From assembly GCF_036226685.1 (NCBI RefSeq), contig NZ_CP109009.1:6227501-6291500 (forward strand): DNA of 64,000 nt, given 5' to 3'. The position numbers and the translations under genes were made by a program. Every line of letters begins with the position of its first letter. Positions within the stretch are counted from its first letter, which is position 1. This stretch comes from Streptomyces sp. NBC_00690. Its GTDB lineage: Bacteria; Actinomycetota; Actinomycetes; Streptomycetales; Streptomycetaceae. Shown here one piece after another: positions 9,185-19,230 of this stretch. Below the pieces are notes generated by a model. The model was not told the origin of the DNA. It ran no database searches and was given only the letters and a program-made list of their open reading frames with translations.

Positions 9185-9917
9185 CGAGACGCAGGACTAC
9201 CCGGAATACCCGGAATACCCGGAATACGCGGAGTACGTAGAGCGGCAACGCCGCCAGCCGCCTTCGGATGGCGCAGTTCTCTCCGGAGCGGGGCAGGAGC
9301 CACAGGCGGATGGCGAGAGGACCGGCGACACCAGCCGGGGCACCCCGGCGGGCGATGATCGCAAGAGCTCCGAGGCTGCTTCGGGCCGATCGGACGACGC
9401 ACTGACAGCAGCGGATGGATCTCCGGCCACGGGCGAACGCCTGAGGAAGGTGGCTCGTGTGGTCCTCCTCGACCCCCAGGACCGCATCTTGCTGATGCAC
9501 GGCTGTGAGCCGGACGATCCCACCGACTCCTGGTGGTTCACCCCCGGGGGCGGACTGGAAGGCGATGAGACCCGTGAGGAGGCCGCACTGCGCGAACTGG
9601 CCGAGGAAACGGGGATCACGGATGTGCAGTGGGGGCCGTTGCTCTGGCAGCGGTACTGCTCCTTCCTCTTCGACGGCAGGCGGTGGGACCAGGACGAGTG
9701 GTACTTCTTGGCACGCACCACCCAGACCGTGGCGGGCCCGCGCGCACTCACCGCACTGGAGCAGCGCAGCGTCACGGGTCTGAGGTGGTGGACCTCCGCC
9801 GAACTGTCCTCGGCGCGTGAGACGGTGTACCCGACCAAGCTCGCCGAGTTGCTGCGCACGCTGCTCGCCGAGGGTCCTCCGAGCATGCCGGTCGTCCTGG
9901 CCCCCGAAATCGTCTAG
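9174..9917 (+). CDS. Nudix hydrolase with repetitive N-terminal extension
   Basis: Hydrolyses a nucleoside diphosphate linked to some moiety; substrate unknown. The Nudix box is complete: GGGLEGDE, then REEAALRELAEETGI, with the REUxEExGU core. The first 85 or so residues are an acidic extension starting with the repeat YPEYPEYPEYAEY, encoded by a 9-bp tandem repeat; the hydrolase domain lies at about 90-225. ATG 9174 lies inside the sipZ end (11-base overlap), making it the second gene of the sipZ operon. Confidence 0.85.
   Translation: MPDDETQDYPEYPEYPEYAEYVERQRRQPPSDGAVLSGAGQEPQADGERTGDTSRGTPAGDDRKSSEAASGRSDDALTAADGSPATGERLRKVARVVLLDPQDRILLMHGCEPDDPTDSWWFTPGGGLEGDETREEAALRELAEETGITDVQWGPLLWQRYCSFLFDGRRWDQDEWYFLARTTQTVAGPRALTALEQRSVTGLRWWTSAELSSARETVYPTKLAELLRTLLAEGPPSMPVVLAPEIV
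9201..9236 (+). repeat. 9-bp in-frame tandem repeat in Nudix gene
   Basis: Three exact copies of CCGGAATAC and one diverged copy (GCGGAGTAC), encoding Pro-Glu-Tyr units. Gain or loss of a unit keeps the frame, so length can vary between strains without breaking the gene. Confidence 0.9.
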
Positions 9918-9972
9918 GGGCCCGTGGGGCTGGCGCACAATAGGGGGACGTAAGGCTGAAGGGGAACATGCC

Positions 9973-10281
9973 ATGAGCGCCGAGGACCTCGAAAAGTACG
10001 AGACCGAGATGGAGCTGAAGCTCTACCGGGAGTATCGAGACGTCGTCGGATTGTTCAAATACGTGATCGAGACCGAGCGTCGTTTCTATCTCACCAATGA
10101 CTACGAGATGCAGGTGCACTCGGTTCAGGGTGAGGTGTTCTTCGAGGTGTCGATGGCGGACGCCTGGGTCTGGGACATGTACCGCCCTGCGAGATTCGTG
10201 AAGCAGGTTCGCGTCCTCACGTTCAAGGACGTGAACATCGAGGAGCTGAACAAGAGCGACCTCGAACTTCCGGGTGGCTGA
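9973..10281 (+). CDS. DUF2469 family protein
   Basis: A 102-aa acidic actinobacterial protein (MSAEDLEKYETEMELKLYREYRDVVGLFKYVIETERRFY at its start, then the stretch VWDMYRPARFVKQVRVLTFKDVN). The family is highly conserved and usually sits between the signal peptidase/rnhB region and yraN, as here. No enzyme motif is visible and no function is assigned. ATG 9973 fits the family start. Confidence 0.9.
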   Translation: MSAEDLEKYETEMELKLYREYRDVVGLFKYVIETERRFYLTNDYEMQVHSVQGEVFFEVSMADAWVWDMYRPARFVKQVRVLTFKDVNIEELNKSDLELPGG

Positions 10282-10366
10282 GTTATCCACAATGGGTCGG
10301 TTGTCCACCAAGATCCACACCTAGGGGAGTGACCCGTCAGAGTCGGTGCCGGAGGTGGTGCCGACT

Positions 10367-10729
10367 ATGAACGGTACGGGGGCACTGGGACGGTACGGCG
10401 AGGAGTTGGCAGCGCGGCTGCTGACCGAAGCCGGAATGACGGTGCTGGCGAGGAACTGGCGCTATGGACGGGTCGGCGAGATCGACATCGTGGCCCACGA
10501 CGGTGATGCCCTGGTCATCTGTGAGGTGAAGACCCGCAGGCCCGGGCCTTTCGGGCAACCACTGGCCGCGATCACTCCCACGAAGTCCGATCGGTTGAAA
10601 CACCTTGCCGAGTGTTGGCTCCAGCAGCAGGGGGGAGCCCCGCCCGGCGGCGTGCGGATCGATGTGGTGGCGGTGCTCGTGCCCCGAAGGGGAGCACCCC
10701 TGGTCGAACACGTCCGAGGGGTGGCCTGA
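10367..10729 (+). CDS. YraN family (UPF0102) nuclease-like protein
   Basis: A 120-aa member of the UPF0102 family with a PD-(D/E)xK-like core: [21 protein letters not shown] holds the acidic pair and the E-x-K. Families of this type resemble Holliday-junction-resolving folds, but the role of YraN is unproven. ATG 10367 is preferred because GGAGGTGG lies 10-17 bases upstream; an upstream in-frame GTG at 10346 would place that site inside the gene. The stop overlaps the following ATG by one base, so it is coupled to the yifB gene. Confidence 0.9.
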   Translation: MNGTGALGRYGEELAARLLTEAGMTVLARNWRYGRVGEIDIVAHDGDALVICEVKTRRPGPFGQPLAAITPTKSDRLKHLAECWLQQQGGAPPGGVRIDVVAVLVPRRGAPLVEHVRGVA

Positions 10730-12345
10730 TGTCCTTCGCACGGGCCTGCTCCGTGGCGCTCGTGGGCGTCGAGGGCGTCTTGGTGGAGGTCCAGGCGGAC
10801 TTGGAACGGGGGGTGCCGGCCTTCGCGCTGGTGGGGCTGCCTGACAAAAGCCTGGTGGAGAGCCGCGACCGGGTGCGGGCGGCCATGGTCAACTCGGGGG
10901 CCGAGTGGCCGCAGATGAAGCTGACGGTGGGTCTGAGCCCGGCATCCGTCCCCAAGGGAGGGAGCGGATTCGATCTGGCGATCGCCACCGCCGTGCTCGG
11001 GGCGTCGGGACGCATCGACCCCGGTGCCATGACCGATCTGGTGCTGATCGGTGAGCTCGGTCTCGACGGCAGGGTCCGGCCGGTGCGCGGGGTGCTGCCC
11101 GCGGTGCTCGCAGCCGCGGCGGCGGGATACCGGCAGGTCGTCGTCCCGGAACAGACCGCCGGCGAAGCCGCGCTGGTGCCGGGCGTCTCCGTACTGGGCG
11201 TGCGGAGCCTGCGCCAGTTGATCGCCGTGCTCAACGACGAACCGGTCCCGGACGAAGTCCCTGCGCCCGAAGGCAGCCCGGACAGTTCACTGGCCGGGCT
11301 GATGGTCCCCGGGGCCGGCCTGGGTACCGGGCTCGGCGCATCACCCAGCGGTTGCGCCGACCTCGCTGACGTCGCGGGGCAGCATATGGCGCGCACGGCG
11401 CTTGAGGTCGCCGCGGCGGGTGGGCACCATCTGATGCTCCATGGACCACCGGGCGCCGGGAAGACGATGCTCGCCGAGCGTTTGCCCGGAGTGCTGCCAC
11501 CCCTGACCCAGGAGGAGGCGTTGGAGGTCACGGCGGTCCACTCGGTGGCGGGCATCTTGCCGCCCGATCAACCTCTGGTGCGCACCGCTCCCTACTGTGC
11601 GCCACATCATTCGGCGACCATGCCCTCTCTGGTCGGCGGGGGGAACGGTCTTCCGAGGCCGGGTGCGGTCTCCTTGGCCCACCGCGGGGTCCTCTTCTTG
11701 GACGAGGCGCCGGAGTTCTCCGCCAAGTCGTTGGACGCACTGCGGCAGCCGCTGGAATCGGGCCATGTGGTGGTGGCGCGGAGCGGAGGGGTGGTGAGGC
11801 TTCCTGCGCGCTTTCTGCTCGTCCTCGCTGCGAACCCCTGTCCCTGCGGGCGGCACGCGGTCAACGGGGCGGGGTGCGAGTGCCCCCCTTCGGTGGTTCG
11901 GCGCTATCAGGCTCGGCTGTCAGGGCCCCTGCTCGACCGCATCGACCTCCGGGTCGGAGTCGGCCCCGTCAGCCGAAGCGATCTTCTGGGGCCAGGAGGA
12001 GGCGGCGAGACCACCGCGGCGGTCGCCGCCAGGGTCCTGGCAGCAAGGGGACGGGCCCGATCGCGGTTGACCGGTACCCCTTGGAGGGTGAACAGCGAAG
12101 TGCCCGGCCATGAATTGCGGACGCGGTGGCGGGCCGGTCCAGGGGCACTTGCCGCGGCCGAACGGGATATGGAGCGCGGTCTGCTCACGGCACGCGGGCT
12201 TGACCGGGTGCTGCGGGTGGCCTGGACGCTGGCGGATCTGGCAGATCGGGATCGGCCGGAGAAGACTGATGTCGATCTTGCGCTGGCCCTGCGCACCGGA
12301 GTGGCCCGAGGAACGCCACAACGGGTCGGCACCAGGAGTCGGTGA
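10729..12345 (+). CDS. YifB/ComM-type AAA+ ATPase (Mg-chelatase-like)
   Basis: A 538-aa hexameric-type AAA+ ATPase. The N-terminal ChlI-like domain (about 20-145) includes LVGLPDKSLVESRDRVRAAM. The Walker A motif is GPPGAGKTML (about 238-245) and Walker B is GVLFLDEAPEF. A C-terminal four-cysteine finger (CPCGRHAVNGAGCECPP) is present. In Vibrio and Haemophilus ComM works in branch migration during natural transformation; in actinobacteria the role is unproven, but the nearby dprA supports a DNA-processing context. Several longer in-frame starts exist; ATG 10729, overlapping the yraN stop, fits the family. Confidence 0.93.
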   Translation: MSFARACSVALVGVEGVLVEVQADLERGVPAFALVGLPDKSLVESRDRVRAAMVNSGAEWPQMKLTVGLSPASVPKGGSGFDLAIATAVLGASGRIDPGAMTDLVLIGELGLDGRVRPVRGVLPAVLAAAAAGYRQVVVPEQTAGEAALVPGVSVLGVRSLRQLIAVLNDEPVPDEVPAPEGSPDSSLAGLMVPGAGLGTGLGASPSGCADLADVAGQHMARTALEVAAAGGHHLMLHGPPGAGKTMLAERLPGVLPPLTQEEALEVTAVHSVAGILPPDQPLVRTAPYCAPHHSATMPSLVGGGNGLPRPGAVSLAHRGVLFLDEAPEFSAKSLDALRQPLESGHVVVARSGGVVRLPARFLLVLAANPCPCGRHAVNGAGCECPPSVVRRYQARLSGPLLDRIDLRVGVGPVSRSDLLGPGGGGETTAAVAARVLAARGRARSRLTGTPWRVNSEVPGHELRTRWRAGPGALAAAERDMERGLLTARGLDRVLRVAWTLADLADRDRPEKTDVDLALALRTGVARGTPQRVGTRSR

Positions 12346-12855
<510 letters not shown>

Positions 12856-14019
12856 ATGTCGGATGCGGACGACCCCGATCGGGTGGCACGAGCGGCCCTC
12901 ACTCGTGTGATCGAGCCCGGAGATGAGCGGGGCGGTCGATGGCTCCGGGAGTTCGGAGCCCCCGAGGTCCTGGCGAGACTCGCCGGACCCGAGTCCGGCG
13001 CAGTGGAATTGACGGGAGCCACACCGCGCCGTTTGGCAGCGTTCCGCGCGAGGGCACGGGAGGCCGCCACGAGCCGTGACCTGGCCGCCATCGGTGAAGC
13101 AAACGGTCGTTTCATCTGCCCCGGTGACCAGGAGTGGCCGACACAGCTTGATGATCTCGGGGATGCCAGACCCCTGGGACTCTGGGTCCGGGGGCGCCCC
13201 GACCTGAGGGCCTGGGCGCTACGGTCGGTGGCGATCGTCGGGGCCAGAGCCTGCACCCCCTATGGCGCACACATGGCGGCGGTGCTCGGCTCCGGGCTCG
13301 CCGAGCGCGGCTGGGTCGTGGTCTCGGGGGCCGCGTTCGGGGTGGACGGCGCAGCACACCGAGGGGCACTGGGCGCGGACGGCGCCACCGTGGCCGTGCT
13401 TGCCTGCGGGGTGGACACGGTCTATCCGCGGGGTCATGCCGAGTTGATCGGGCGGATCGCCGAACAGGGCCTGCTCGTAGGCGAGTTACCGCCTGGCGAT
13501 CACCCCACGCCCAGTCGTTTCATCTTGCGCAACCGCGTCATCGCGGCGCTCACTCGGGGCACGGTGGTGGTCGAGGCCCAGTACCGCAGCGGCTCCCTGG
13601 TCACTGCCCGCTGTGCTCAGCGATTGGGGCGCCACACGATGGGGATTCCCGGCCCGGCCACCAGCGGCCTCTCCGCGGGAGTCCATGAACTCCTGCGGGG
13701 TGAGGGCGTGCTGGTTACCGACGTCGATGAAATCGTCGAACTGGTGGGGGAGATGGGCGAGCTCGCACCCGCTCGACGCGGTCCCGTGCTTCCGCGGGAT
13801 CTACTGGATGAGGTGAGCACCCGGGTGCTCGAAGCGGTTCCGGCGCGAGGGGCGGTTGACTGTGCGCGACTCGCCCGGATCGCGGGGACCGTGCCGGAAG
13901 AGACGCTCGGCAAGCTCTACGGGCTGCATGCCCTGGGCTTCGTCGAACGCCATGGCGACTACTGGCAGTTGACGGATCAAGCGATCCGCGGGTCGAACGC
14001 GCGGCGAGGCGGTTCTTGA
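12856..14019 (+). CDS. dprA: DNA-processing protein DprA (contains a TTA codon)
   Basis: Binds incoming single-stranded DNA and loads RecA in transformable bacteria; role in Streptomyces unclear. The Rossmann-like DprA core spans about residues 95-300 with SVAIVGARACTPYG, SGAAFGVDGAAHRGAL, PRFIL-like PSRFILRNRVIAAL and VVEAQYRSGSLVTA; a C-terminal winged-helix DprA-WH domain follows at about 320-380. ATG 12856 with its upstream AGGGAG is preferred to farther in-frame starts. Codon 211 (13486-13488) is TTA, the rare leucine codon read by the bldA tRNA, so expression may depend on developmental state. Confidence 0.93.
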   Translation: MSDADDPDRVARAALTRVIEPGDERGGRWLREFGAPEVLARLAGPESGAVELTGATPRRLAAFRARAREAATSRDLAAIGEANGRFICPGDQEWPTQLDDLGDARPLGLWVRGRPDLRAWALRSVAIVGARACTPYGAHMAAVLGSGLAERGWVVVSGAAFGVDGAAHRGALGADGATVAVLACGVDTVYPRGHAELIGRIAEQGLLVGELPPGDHPTPSRFILRNRVIAALTRGTVVVEAQYRSGSLVTARCAQRLGRHTMGIPGPATSGLSAGVHELLRGEGVLVTDVDEIVELVGEMGELAPARRGPVLPRDLLDEVSTRVLEAVPARGAVDCARLARIAGTVPEETLGKLYGLHALGFVERHGDYWQLTDQAIRGSNARRGGS

Positions 14020-14268
14020 CCTGGGTCATTCGGGTGAAAAGGTGATGTCGAGGACCTTTTGCGGGCCCGTGGGTGGCGTCTGAGGGCCGGTGTGTGATGT
14101 CTCGGTGCCGGTTCGAGGTGTGGTCGACGGTGGATACCCCGTAGCGGGTCGTTCACCAGACCTTCGCCCACCGCGACCGTTCAGTCACGCTACGCTCACC
14201 CTCCTGGCCCAGACGCTCGTCGATCCCTCACCGACTCCCCTCACAGCAGAACGGCTCAAGGCAACGCC

Positions 14269-15105
14269 ATGCCACAGCACACCTCCGGGTCTGACCGCGC
14301 GGCAGTACCCCGCGCTGCCCGTGGCGCCGTCCGGCCCCCCGCTCCCTCCTCCTTGGAGGAGCTGTGGCGGTCGTACAAGTCCACCGGGGACGAGCGGCTG
14401 CGTGAGCAGTTGATCCTGCACTACTCGCCACTGGTGAAATACGTCGCGGGCCGGGTCAGTGTCGGGCTGCCGTCCAATGTGGAGCAGGCGGATTTCGTCT
14501 CGTCCGGGGTCTTCGGGCTGATCGACGCGATCGAGAAGTTCGACATCGAGCGGTCCATCAAGTTCGAGACCTACGCCATCACCCGCATCCGAGGGGCGAT
14601 GATCGACGAGCTTCGTGCTCTGGATTGGATCCCGCGGTCGGTCCGACAGAAGGCGCGAGCTGTGGAACGCGCCTACGCCACCTTGGAAGCCCAGCTCAGA
14701 CGGACCCCTTCGGAGCTTGAGGTGGCTTCGGAGATGGGTATCGCAGTTGAGGAACTGCATGCCGTTTTCAGCCAATTGTCTTTGGCGAACGTCGTCGCAC
14801 TCGAAGAGCTTCTGCATGTCGGCGGCGAGGGTGGCGACCGGCTCAGTCTGATGGACACCCTGGAGGACACGGCGGCCGACAATCCCGTCGAGGTCGCCGA
14901 AGACCGTGAACTGCGCCGGCTGCTCGCCCGTGCGATCAACACGCTCCCCGAGCGGGAGAAGACCGTGGTGACCCTCTACTACTACGAGGGCCTCACCCTC
15001 GCCGAGATCGGGAACGTCCTCGGTGTGACCGAGAGCAGGGTCAGTCAGATCCACACCAAATCGGTCCTTCAGCTGCGGGCCAAGCTCGCCGACGTGGGCC
15101 GTTGA
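14269..15105 (+). CDS. whiG: RNA polymerase sigma factor WhiG
   Basis: Sigma factor of the FliA/sigma-28 class that commits aerial hyphae to sporulation in Streptomyces. The 278-aa protein shows region 2 ([20 protein letters not shown], then [19 protein letters not shown]), region 3 ([16 protein letters not shown]) and the region 4 helix-turn-helix ([22 protein letters not shown]). Length is close to the S. coelicolor protein. Only 249 bases separate it from dprA. The N-terminal 25 residues (Pro/Ala-rich) are variable in the family. Confidence 0.96.
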   Translation: MPQHTSGSDRAAVPRAARGAVRPPAPSSLEELWRSYKSTGDERLREQLILHYSPLVKYVAGRVSVGLPSNVEQADFVSSGVFGLIDAIEKFDIERSIKFETYAITRIRGAMIDELRALDWIPRSVRQKARAVERAYATLEAQLRRTPSELEVASEMGIAVEELHAVFSQLSLANVVALEELLHVGGEGGDRLSLMDTLEDTAADNPVEVAEDRELRRLLARAINTLPEREKTVVTLYYYEGLTLAEIGNVLGVTESRVSQIHTKSVLQLRAKLADVGR

Positions 15106-16835
15106 ACGCTGAATCGTGCCTGCCTCTTGCGCGATATCCGTAAAGTGGAGACGTGCCCAGGATTCGAGCGGCCTCCGTGGCCGAGCACCGGACCATGCAG
15201 CGCGACGCTCTGCTCGACGCCGCGCGTTCCCTCCTGTCCGAAGGCGGTACGGAGGCACTGACCTTCCCCGCCCTCGCCGAGCGCACGGGCCTCGCCCGCT
15301 CCTCGGTGTACGAGTACTTCCGCTCCCGAGCCGCGGTCGTCGAGGAACTGTGCGCCGTCGACTTCCCCGTCTGGGCCGCCGAGGTCGAGGGCGCAATGGC
15401 CCGTGCGGACACGGCCGAAGGGAAGATCGAGGCGTATGTGCGCCAGCAGCTCACCCTCGTGGGCGACCGGCGACACCGCGCGGTCGTCGCCATTTCCGCC
15501 AGCGAGCTGGATGCCGGCGCCCGGGAGAAGATCCGTGCCGCGCACGGAGGCTTGATCACGATGATCGGCGAGGCGCTCGGTGAACTCGGGCACCGTCAGC
15601 CCCGCCTTGCGGCGATGCTGCTGCAAGGAGTGGTCGACGCGGCGGTGCGGCGCATCGAGTTGGGTGCTGCCGAAGAACCGGACGTCATTGCGAATGCCGC
15701 CGTCTCCATGGCTCTCCGCGGCGTCCAGACCTGATTGTTCTCTGACCTGACCTGACCTGACCTGACCTGTGCCGTTCCGGCTCAAGTCGACCTGCCATCG
15801 TCCAGAGCTGAGCCGTGCCAGGGCGCTGCTCGCCGTGTCGCTCCGTGCCCGGCTTGTTCGTGAGCAGATGTCGCCCGTGCCGGGGCACCCGTAGCTGATT
15901 TCCGCTACTGCGGGTCCGCCGTGATGGCTGGGGCTCCAGGACCCTCTGGGTCGAAAGCGCGACCTGTGGCCACTCCGCTCCCTGGCGCCCCGGTCGCGAT
16001 GCCGTCGCCCCTTTGTCGGGCGGTGCCGAGAGAGGCGGCGCAGGACCCCGTACAGGGCCAGGACGGCGCCACTGAGCACCAGCGCTCCGGGTGACAGGAG
16101 GGAAGAGTCGCGCCGTGGACGGGTGAATTGCGCGGGGAGGGGGACTTCCCCGCCGAGCGGTGGCGTGCCAATGACGGGGAGCAGCCGAGGGCCTGCGTGC
16201 CCCAGCAGTTGCGGCGGCAGCAGGCTCAGAGGGTCCAGATACTGGGGCCCGCGCCGCAGGCCCCAGTGCAGACAACCCGTCCGACAGTGGGATCCCCCGC
16301 TGGCCACCCGGCCCACCGGTTGACCGGCCGACACCTCAGCGCCCACCGGCAACAACGCGTCGACCGGCTCATACGTGGTGCGCAGGGGAGTGCCTGTCGA
16401 CTCCGCCTCCGTCAGGCTGATCGACAGCACTCCCCGGCCCGCCACCCGGCCGGCGAACACGATCCGACCGGCCGCTGCCGCCCGCACCACCGTTCCTGGC
16501 GCTGCCGACAGATCCACGCCCCGGTGGCCCGGCCCGTACGGAGAGGCAGGCGGCTCCCAGCCCCGCACCACCAGGGGTCGCGGCGGACCCACCGGCCAGC
16601 TCCGGGCGGTTGAGGCGCCGCCTGGGCGCACCCCGGTGACACCCTGCTGACCGCCCTGCTCGCCATCCAGCCGTCTCTTTTGTTCGCCGCCCTGTTCACC
16701 GACCTGTTCTGCGCCCGTCACGGAGGCTGTGCGGGCGATGTCGACGGCTCCGACCTGCGAGGACGACCACGGGTCGACCAGCAGCACTACGGTCGAGACG
16801 GTCACGAGCAGCAGGACGAACAGGCGCCGGTTCAT
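15069..16835 (-). CDS. membrane-anchored M23 peptidase-like protein with abnormal antisense read-through
   Basis: The credible protein starts at ATG 16835 ([10 protein letters not shown], membrane segment about 4-20) and has an M23/LytM domain at about 97-200 with GHRGVDLS (His104, Asp108), and ends with a second hydrophobic segment at about 246-264 near base 16040. M23 enzymes cut peptidoglycan cross-bridges, but the HxH motif reads Cys188-Leu-His190, so one zinc ligand or catalytic His is missing and activity is doubtful. No stop follows: the frame runs to 15069, through a CTGAC repeat, the whole tetR gene and the whiG end. A lost stop or a frameshift is more likely than 300 real extra residues. 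It is divergent from rpsB. Confidence 0.6.
   Translation of the reverse strand: MNRRLFVLLLVTVSTVVLLVDPWSSSQVGAVDIARTASVTGAEQVGEQGGEQKRRLDGEQGGQQGVTGVRPGGASTARSWPVGPPRPLVVRGWEPPASPYGPGHRGVDLSAAPGTVVRAAAAGRIVFAGRVAGRGVLSISLTEAESTGTPLRTTYEPVDALLPVGAEVSAGQPVGRVASGGSHCRTGCLHWGLRRGPQYLDPLSLLPPQLLGHAGPRLLPVIGTPPLGGEVPLPAQFTRPRRDSSLLSPGALVLSGAVLALYGVLRRLSRHRPTKGRRHRDRGARERSGHRSRFRPRGSWSPSHHGGPAVAEISYGCPGTGDICSRTSRARSDTASSALARLSSGRWQVDLSRNGTGQVRSGQVREQSGLDAAESHGDGGIRNDVRFFGSTQLDAPHRRVDHSLQQHRRKAGLTVPEFTERLADHRDQASVRGTDLLPGAGIQLAGGNGDDRAVSPVAHEGELLAHIRLDLPFGRVRTGHCALDLGGPDGEVDGAQFLDDRGSGAEVLVHRGAGEARALGEGGEGQCLRTAFGQEGTRGVEQSVALHGPVLGHGGRSNPGHVSTLRISRKRQARFSVQRPTSASLARS
15153..15734 (+). CDS. TetR/AcrR family transcriptional regulator
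   Basis: A 193-aa regulator: the N-terminal TetR helix-turn-helix is at about 14-60 ([40 protein letters not shown] in outline) and the C-terminal half is a helical ligand-binding or dimerisation domain. GTG 15153 follows AGTGGAG at suitable spacing. It lies 47 bases after whiG on the same strand. Ligand and targets are unknown. The antisense strand is open along the entire gene, being the 3' extension of the M23-like frame. Confidence 0.88.
   Translation: MPRIRAASVAEHRTMQRDALLDAARSLLSEGGTEALTFPALAERTGLARSSVYEYFRSRAAVVEELCAVDFPVWAAEVEGAMARADTAEGKIEAYVRQQLTLVGDRRHRAVVAISASELDAGAREKIRAAHGGLITMIGEALGELGHRQPRLAAMLLQGVVDAAVRRIELGAAEEPDVIANAAVSMALRGVQT
15742..15769 (+). repeat. 5-bp tandem repeat CTGAC
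   Basis: Five complete copies of CTGAC plus CTG, starting 8 bases after the tetR stop. On the minus strand it lies inside the 3' extension of the M23-like reading frame. Because 5 is not a multiple of 3, one unit gained or lost would shift that frame. Confidence 0.95.
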
Positions 16836-17093
16836 GGCCAGACCGTCTCGCACGAAGCCCCCATCAAGTGGATCATGGGCGGCATTTGTGGAGTACCCGT
16901 CGGTTGTGGATATCGACGTCACCCGGCACCGTGCGGGTCCCGTACACTTCTATCGGCGACCCGGGTCACCGGGTCGACTTCGCACGCCCCGCCACCATTC
17001 ACCTCTCAAGGTTTCGGTGGCCGCGCTCCTCGGTCCCTGTGGCACGGCGCGTCGGGGCGTCAGGACACAACCGAGAATCAAGGAGATACGGCC

Positions 17094-18047
17094 ATGGCCG
17101 TCGTCACGATGCGGGAGCTGCTGGAAAGCGGCGTCCACTTCGGTCACCAGACCCGTCGCTGGAACCCGAAGATGAAGCGCTTCATCTTCACCGAGCGCAA
17201 CGGCATCTACATCATCGACCTGCTCCAGTCGCTGTCGTACATCGACCGCGCCTACGAGTTCGTCAAGGAGACCGTCGCCCACGGCGGCTCCATCATGTTC
17301 GTCGGCACCAAGAAGCAGGCCCAGGAGGCGATCGCCGAGCAGGCGACCCGCGTGGGCATGCCGTACGTCAACCAGCGTTGGCTCGGTGGCATGCTGACCA
17401 ACTTCTCCACGGTCTACAAGCGGCTCCAGCGCCTCAAGGAGCTTGAGCAGATCGACTTCGACGATGTGGCCGCGTCCGGCCTTACCAAGAAGGAGCTGCT
17501 GGTCCTCTCCCGCGAGAAGGCCAAGCTGGAGAAGACCCTGGGCGGCATCCGCGAGATGCAGAAGGTGCCCAGCGCCGTCTGGATCGTCGACACCAAGAAG
17601 GAGCACATCGCCGTCGGTGAGGCGCGCAAGCTCCACATCCCGGTCGTTGCGATCCTCGACACCAACTGCGACCCCGACGAGGTCGACTACAAGATCCCGG
17701 GCAACGACGACGCGATCCGCTCCGTCACCCTGCTCACCCGCGTGATCGCCGACGCCGTCGCCGAGGGCCTCATCGCCCGTTCCGGTGTCGCGACCGGTGA
17801 CTCCAAGCCGGGCGACAAGGCCGTCGGCGAGCCGCTCGCCGAGTGGGAGCGCGACCTGCTTGAGGGCGACAAGAAGTCCGACGACGCCGAGAAGCCGGCT
17901 GAGGCCGCCGCCGAGACCGCTGCGGACGACGCCCCGGCCGCTGAGGCTGAGGCCCCGGCTGCTGCGGACGAGGCCCCGGCCGCTGAGGCCGAGGCTGACG
18001 CTCCGGTCGCCGAGGCTCCGGCCGCGGACGCCGAGCAGCAGGCCTGA
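17094..18047 (+). CDS. rpsB: 30S ribosomal protein S2
   Basis: Structural ribosomal protein. ATG 17094 follows AAGGAG and gives [27 protein letters not shown]. The S2 core extends to about residue 230 ([15 protein letters not shown]); the remainder of the 317 aa is an acidic Ala/Glu/Pro repeat tail ([17 protein letters not shown] and so on) common in actinobacterial S2 and rich in slippage-prone coding repeats. The next gene is tsf, an arrangement found in most bacteria. Confidence 0.97.
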   Translation: MAVVTMRELLESGVHFGHQTRRWNPKMKRFIFTERNGIYIIDLLQSLSYIDRAYEFVKETVAHGGSIMFVGTKKQAQEAIAEQATRVGMPYVNQRWLGGMLTNFSTVYKRLQRLKELEQIDFDDVAASGLTKKELLVLSREKAKLEKTLGGIREMQKVPSAVWIVDTKKEHIAVGEARKLHIPVVAILDTNCDPDEVDYKIPGNDDAIRSVTLLTRVIADAVAEGLIARSGVATGDSKPGDKAVGEPLAEWERDLLEGDKKSDDAEKPAEAAAETAADDAPAAEAEAPAAADEAPAAEAEADAPVAEAPAADAEQQA

Positions 18048-18072
18048 TCGCCGTACAGCTTCGGTAGGTGAG

Positions 18073-18111
18073 ACGGCGGGGGACGGTGCCAGGTGCACCG
18101 GCCCCCGCCGT
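18073..18111 (+). terminator. strong hairpin between rpsB and tsf
   Basis: A 17-bp stem with one mismatch (ACGGCGGGGGACGGTGC pairing with GCACCGGCCCCCGCCGT) and a 5-base loop, without a T-run. It probably acts as a partial terminator or RNA stabiliser setting the ratio of rpsB to tsf expression. Confidence 0.6.
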
Positions 18112-18192
18112 ACACCCGTAGATCTTCGACGGATCGTCGTGAGATCTTCGGCAGATCTTCGACTTTTGACTTTCGAGAAGAGACTCAAGGAC

Positions 18193-19038
18193 ATGGCGAA
18201 CTACACCGCCGCTGACATCAAGAAGCTCCGTGAGCTGACCGGCGCCGGCATGATGGACTGCAAGAAGGCGCTGGACGAGGCCGAGGGCAGTGTCGACAAG
18301 GCCGTCGAGCTGCTCCGCGTCAAGGGGCAGAAGGGCGTCGCCAAGCGCGAGAGCCGCAGCGCTGAGAACGGCGCCGTCGTCTCCCTCATCTCCGAGGACC
18401 AGACCTCCGGCGTGCTGCTTGAGCTGAAGTGCGAGACGGACTTCGTCGCCAAGAGTGACAAGTTCCAGACCGTCGCCAACACGCTTGCCGCGCACGTCGC
18501 CGCGAGCTCCCCGGCTGACCTCGACGCCCTGCTCGCCTCCGAGATCGAGGCCGGCAAGACCGTTCAGGCGTACGTCGACGAGGCCAACGCCAACCTCGGC
18601 GAGAAGATCGTCCTCGACCGTTTCGCGCAGTTCACCGGCGCGTACGTGGGCGTCTACATGCACCGCACCATGCCCGACCTTCCGCCGCAGGTCGGCGTGC
18701 TGGTCGAGCTGGACAAGGCCGGTGACGAGGCCGCCGTCGTCGCCAAGGACGTCGCGCAGCACATCGCCGCCTTCTCGCCCAAGTACCTCAGCCGCGACGA
18801 GGTCCCGGCCGACGTCGTGGAGAACGAGCGTCGCGTTGCCGAGGCCACCTCGCGTGAGGAGGGCAAGCCCGAGGCCGCCCTTCCGAAGATCGTCGAGGGT
18901 CGGGTCAACGGCTTCTTCAAGGAGGTCACCCTTCTTGAGCAGGCGTTCGCCAAGGACAACAAGAAGTCCGTCCAGAAGATCCTGGACGAGGCCGGCGTCA
19001 CGCTGACGCGCTTCGTCCGCATTCGCGTCGGCGCCTGA
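18193..19038 (+). CDS. tsf: elongation factor Ts
   Basis: Guanine nucleotide exchange factor for EF-Tu. The 281-aa protein starts [30 protein letters not shown], with the UBA-like N-terminal domain and [10 protein letters not shown] (the contact segment with EF-Tu), followed by two EF-Ts core subdomains. An AAGAGACTCAAGG purine stretch precedes ATG 18193. All as expected. Confidence 0.97.
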   Translation: MANYTAADIKKLRELTGAGMMDCKKALDEAEGSVDKAVELLRVKGQKGVAKRESRSAENGAVVSLISEDQTSGVLLELKCETDFVAKSDKFQTVANTLAAHVAASSPADLDALLASEIEAGKTVQAYVDEANANLGEKIVLDRFAQFTGAYVGVYMHRTMPDLPPQVGVLVELDKAGDEAAVVAKDVAQHIAAFSPKYLSRDEVPADVVENERRVAEATSREEGKPEAALPKIVEGRVNGFFKEVTLLEQAFAKDNKKSVQKILDEAGVTLTRFVRIRVGA

Positions 19039-19158
19039 GCAGACGGCGAGTACGCGATCGGTCCGGGAGCCCGCTAGGGTTTCTTACGCAGTCATCGGCC
19101 GCGATTGTCATGCGGCAGTGCTGCGCCGAGGCGCCGGACGACCGCAGATCTGACGAGG

Positions 19159-19203
19159 AGGCCATTGCCGACAGGGACACCAGCACCCAGGCGGCAATGG
19201 CCT
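19159..19203 (+). terminator. terminator-like hairpin upstream of pyrH
   Basis: A perfect 12-bp stem, AGGCCATTGCCG pairing with CGGCAATGGCCT, with a 21-base loop and followed by TCTTCG. It lies 28 bases before the pyrH start in the tsf-pyrH gap and could end the tsf transcript or attenuate entry into pyrH. Confidence 0.55.
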
Positions 19204-19230
19204 TCTTCGTATGTGCACGAGGAGATCTCC

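Noticed and set aside
9197..9886. Minus-strand frame opposite the Nudix gene ending in Ser-Gly-Tyr repeats
   Set aside because: The repeat is the reverse reading of the 9-bp array; no start signal, and the Nudix box is on the plus strand.
16680..17093. Upstream in-frame extension of rpsB
   Set aside because: Overlaps the divergent M23-like start region and is not S2-like; ATG 17094 has AAGGAG.
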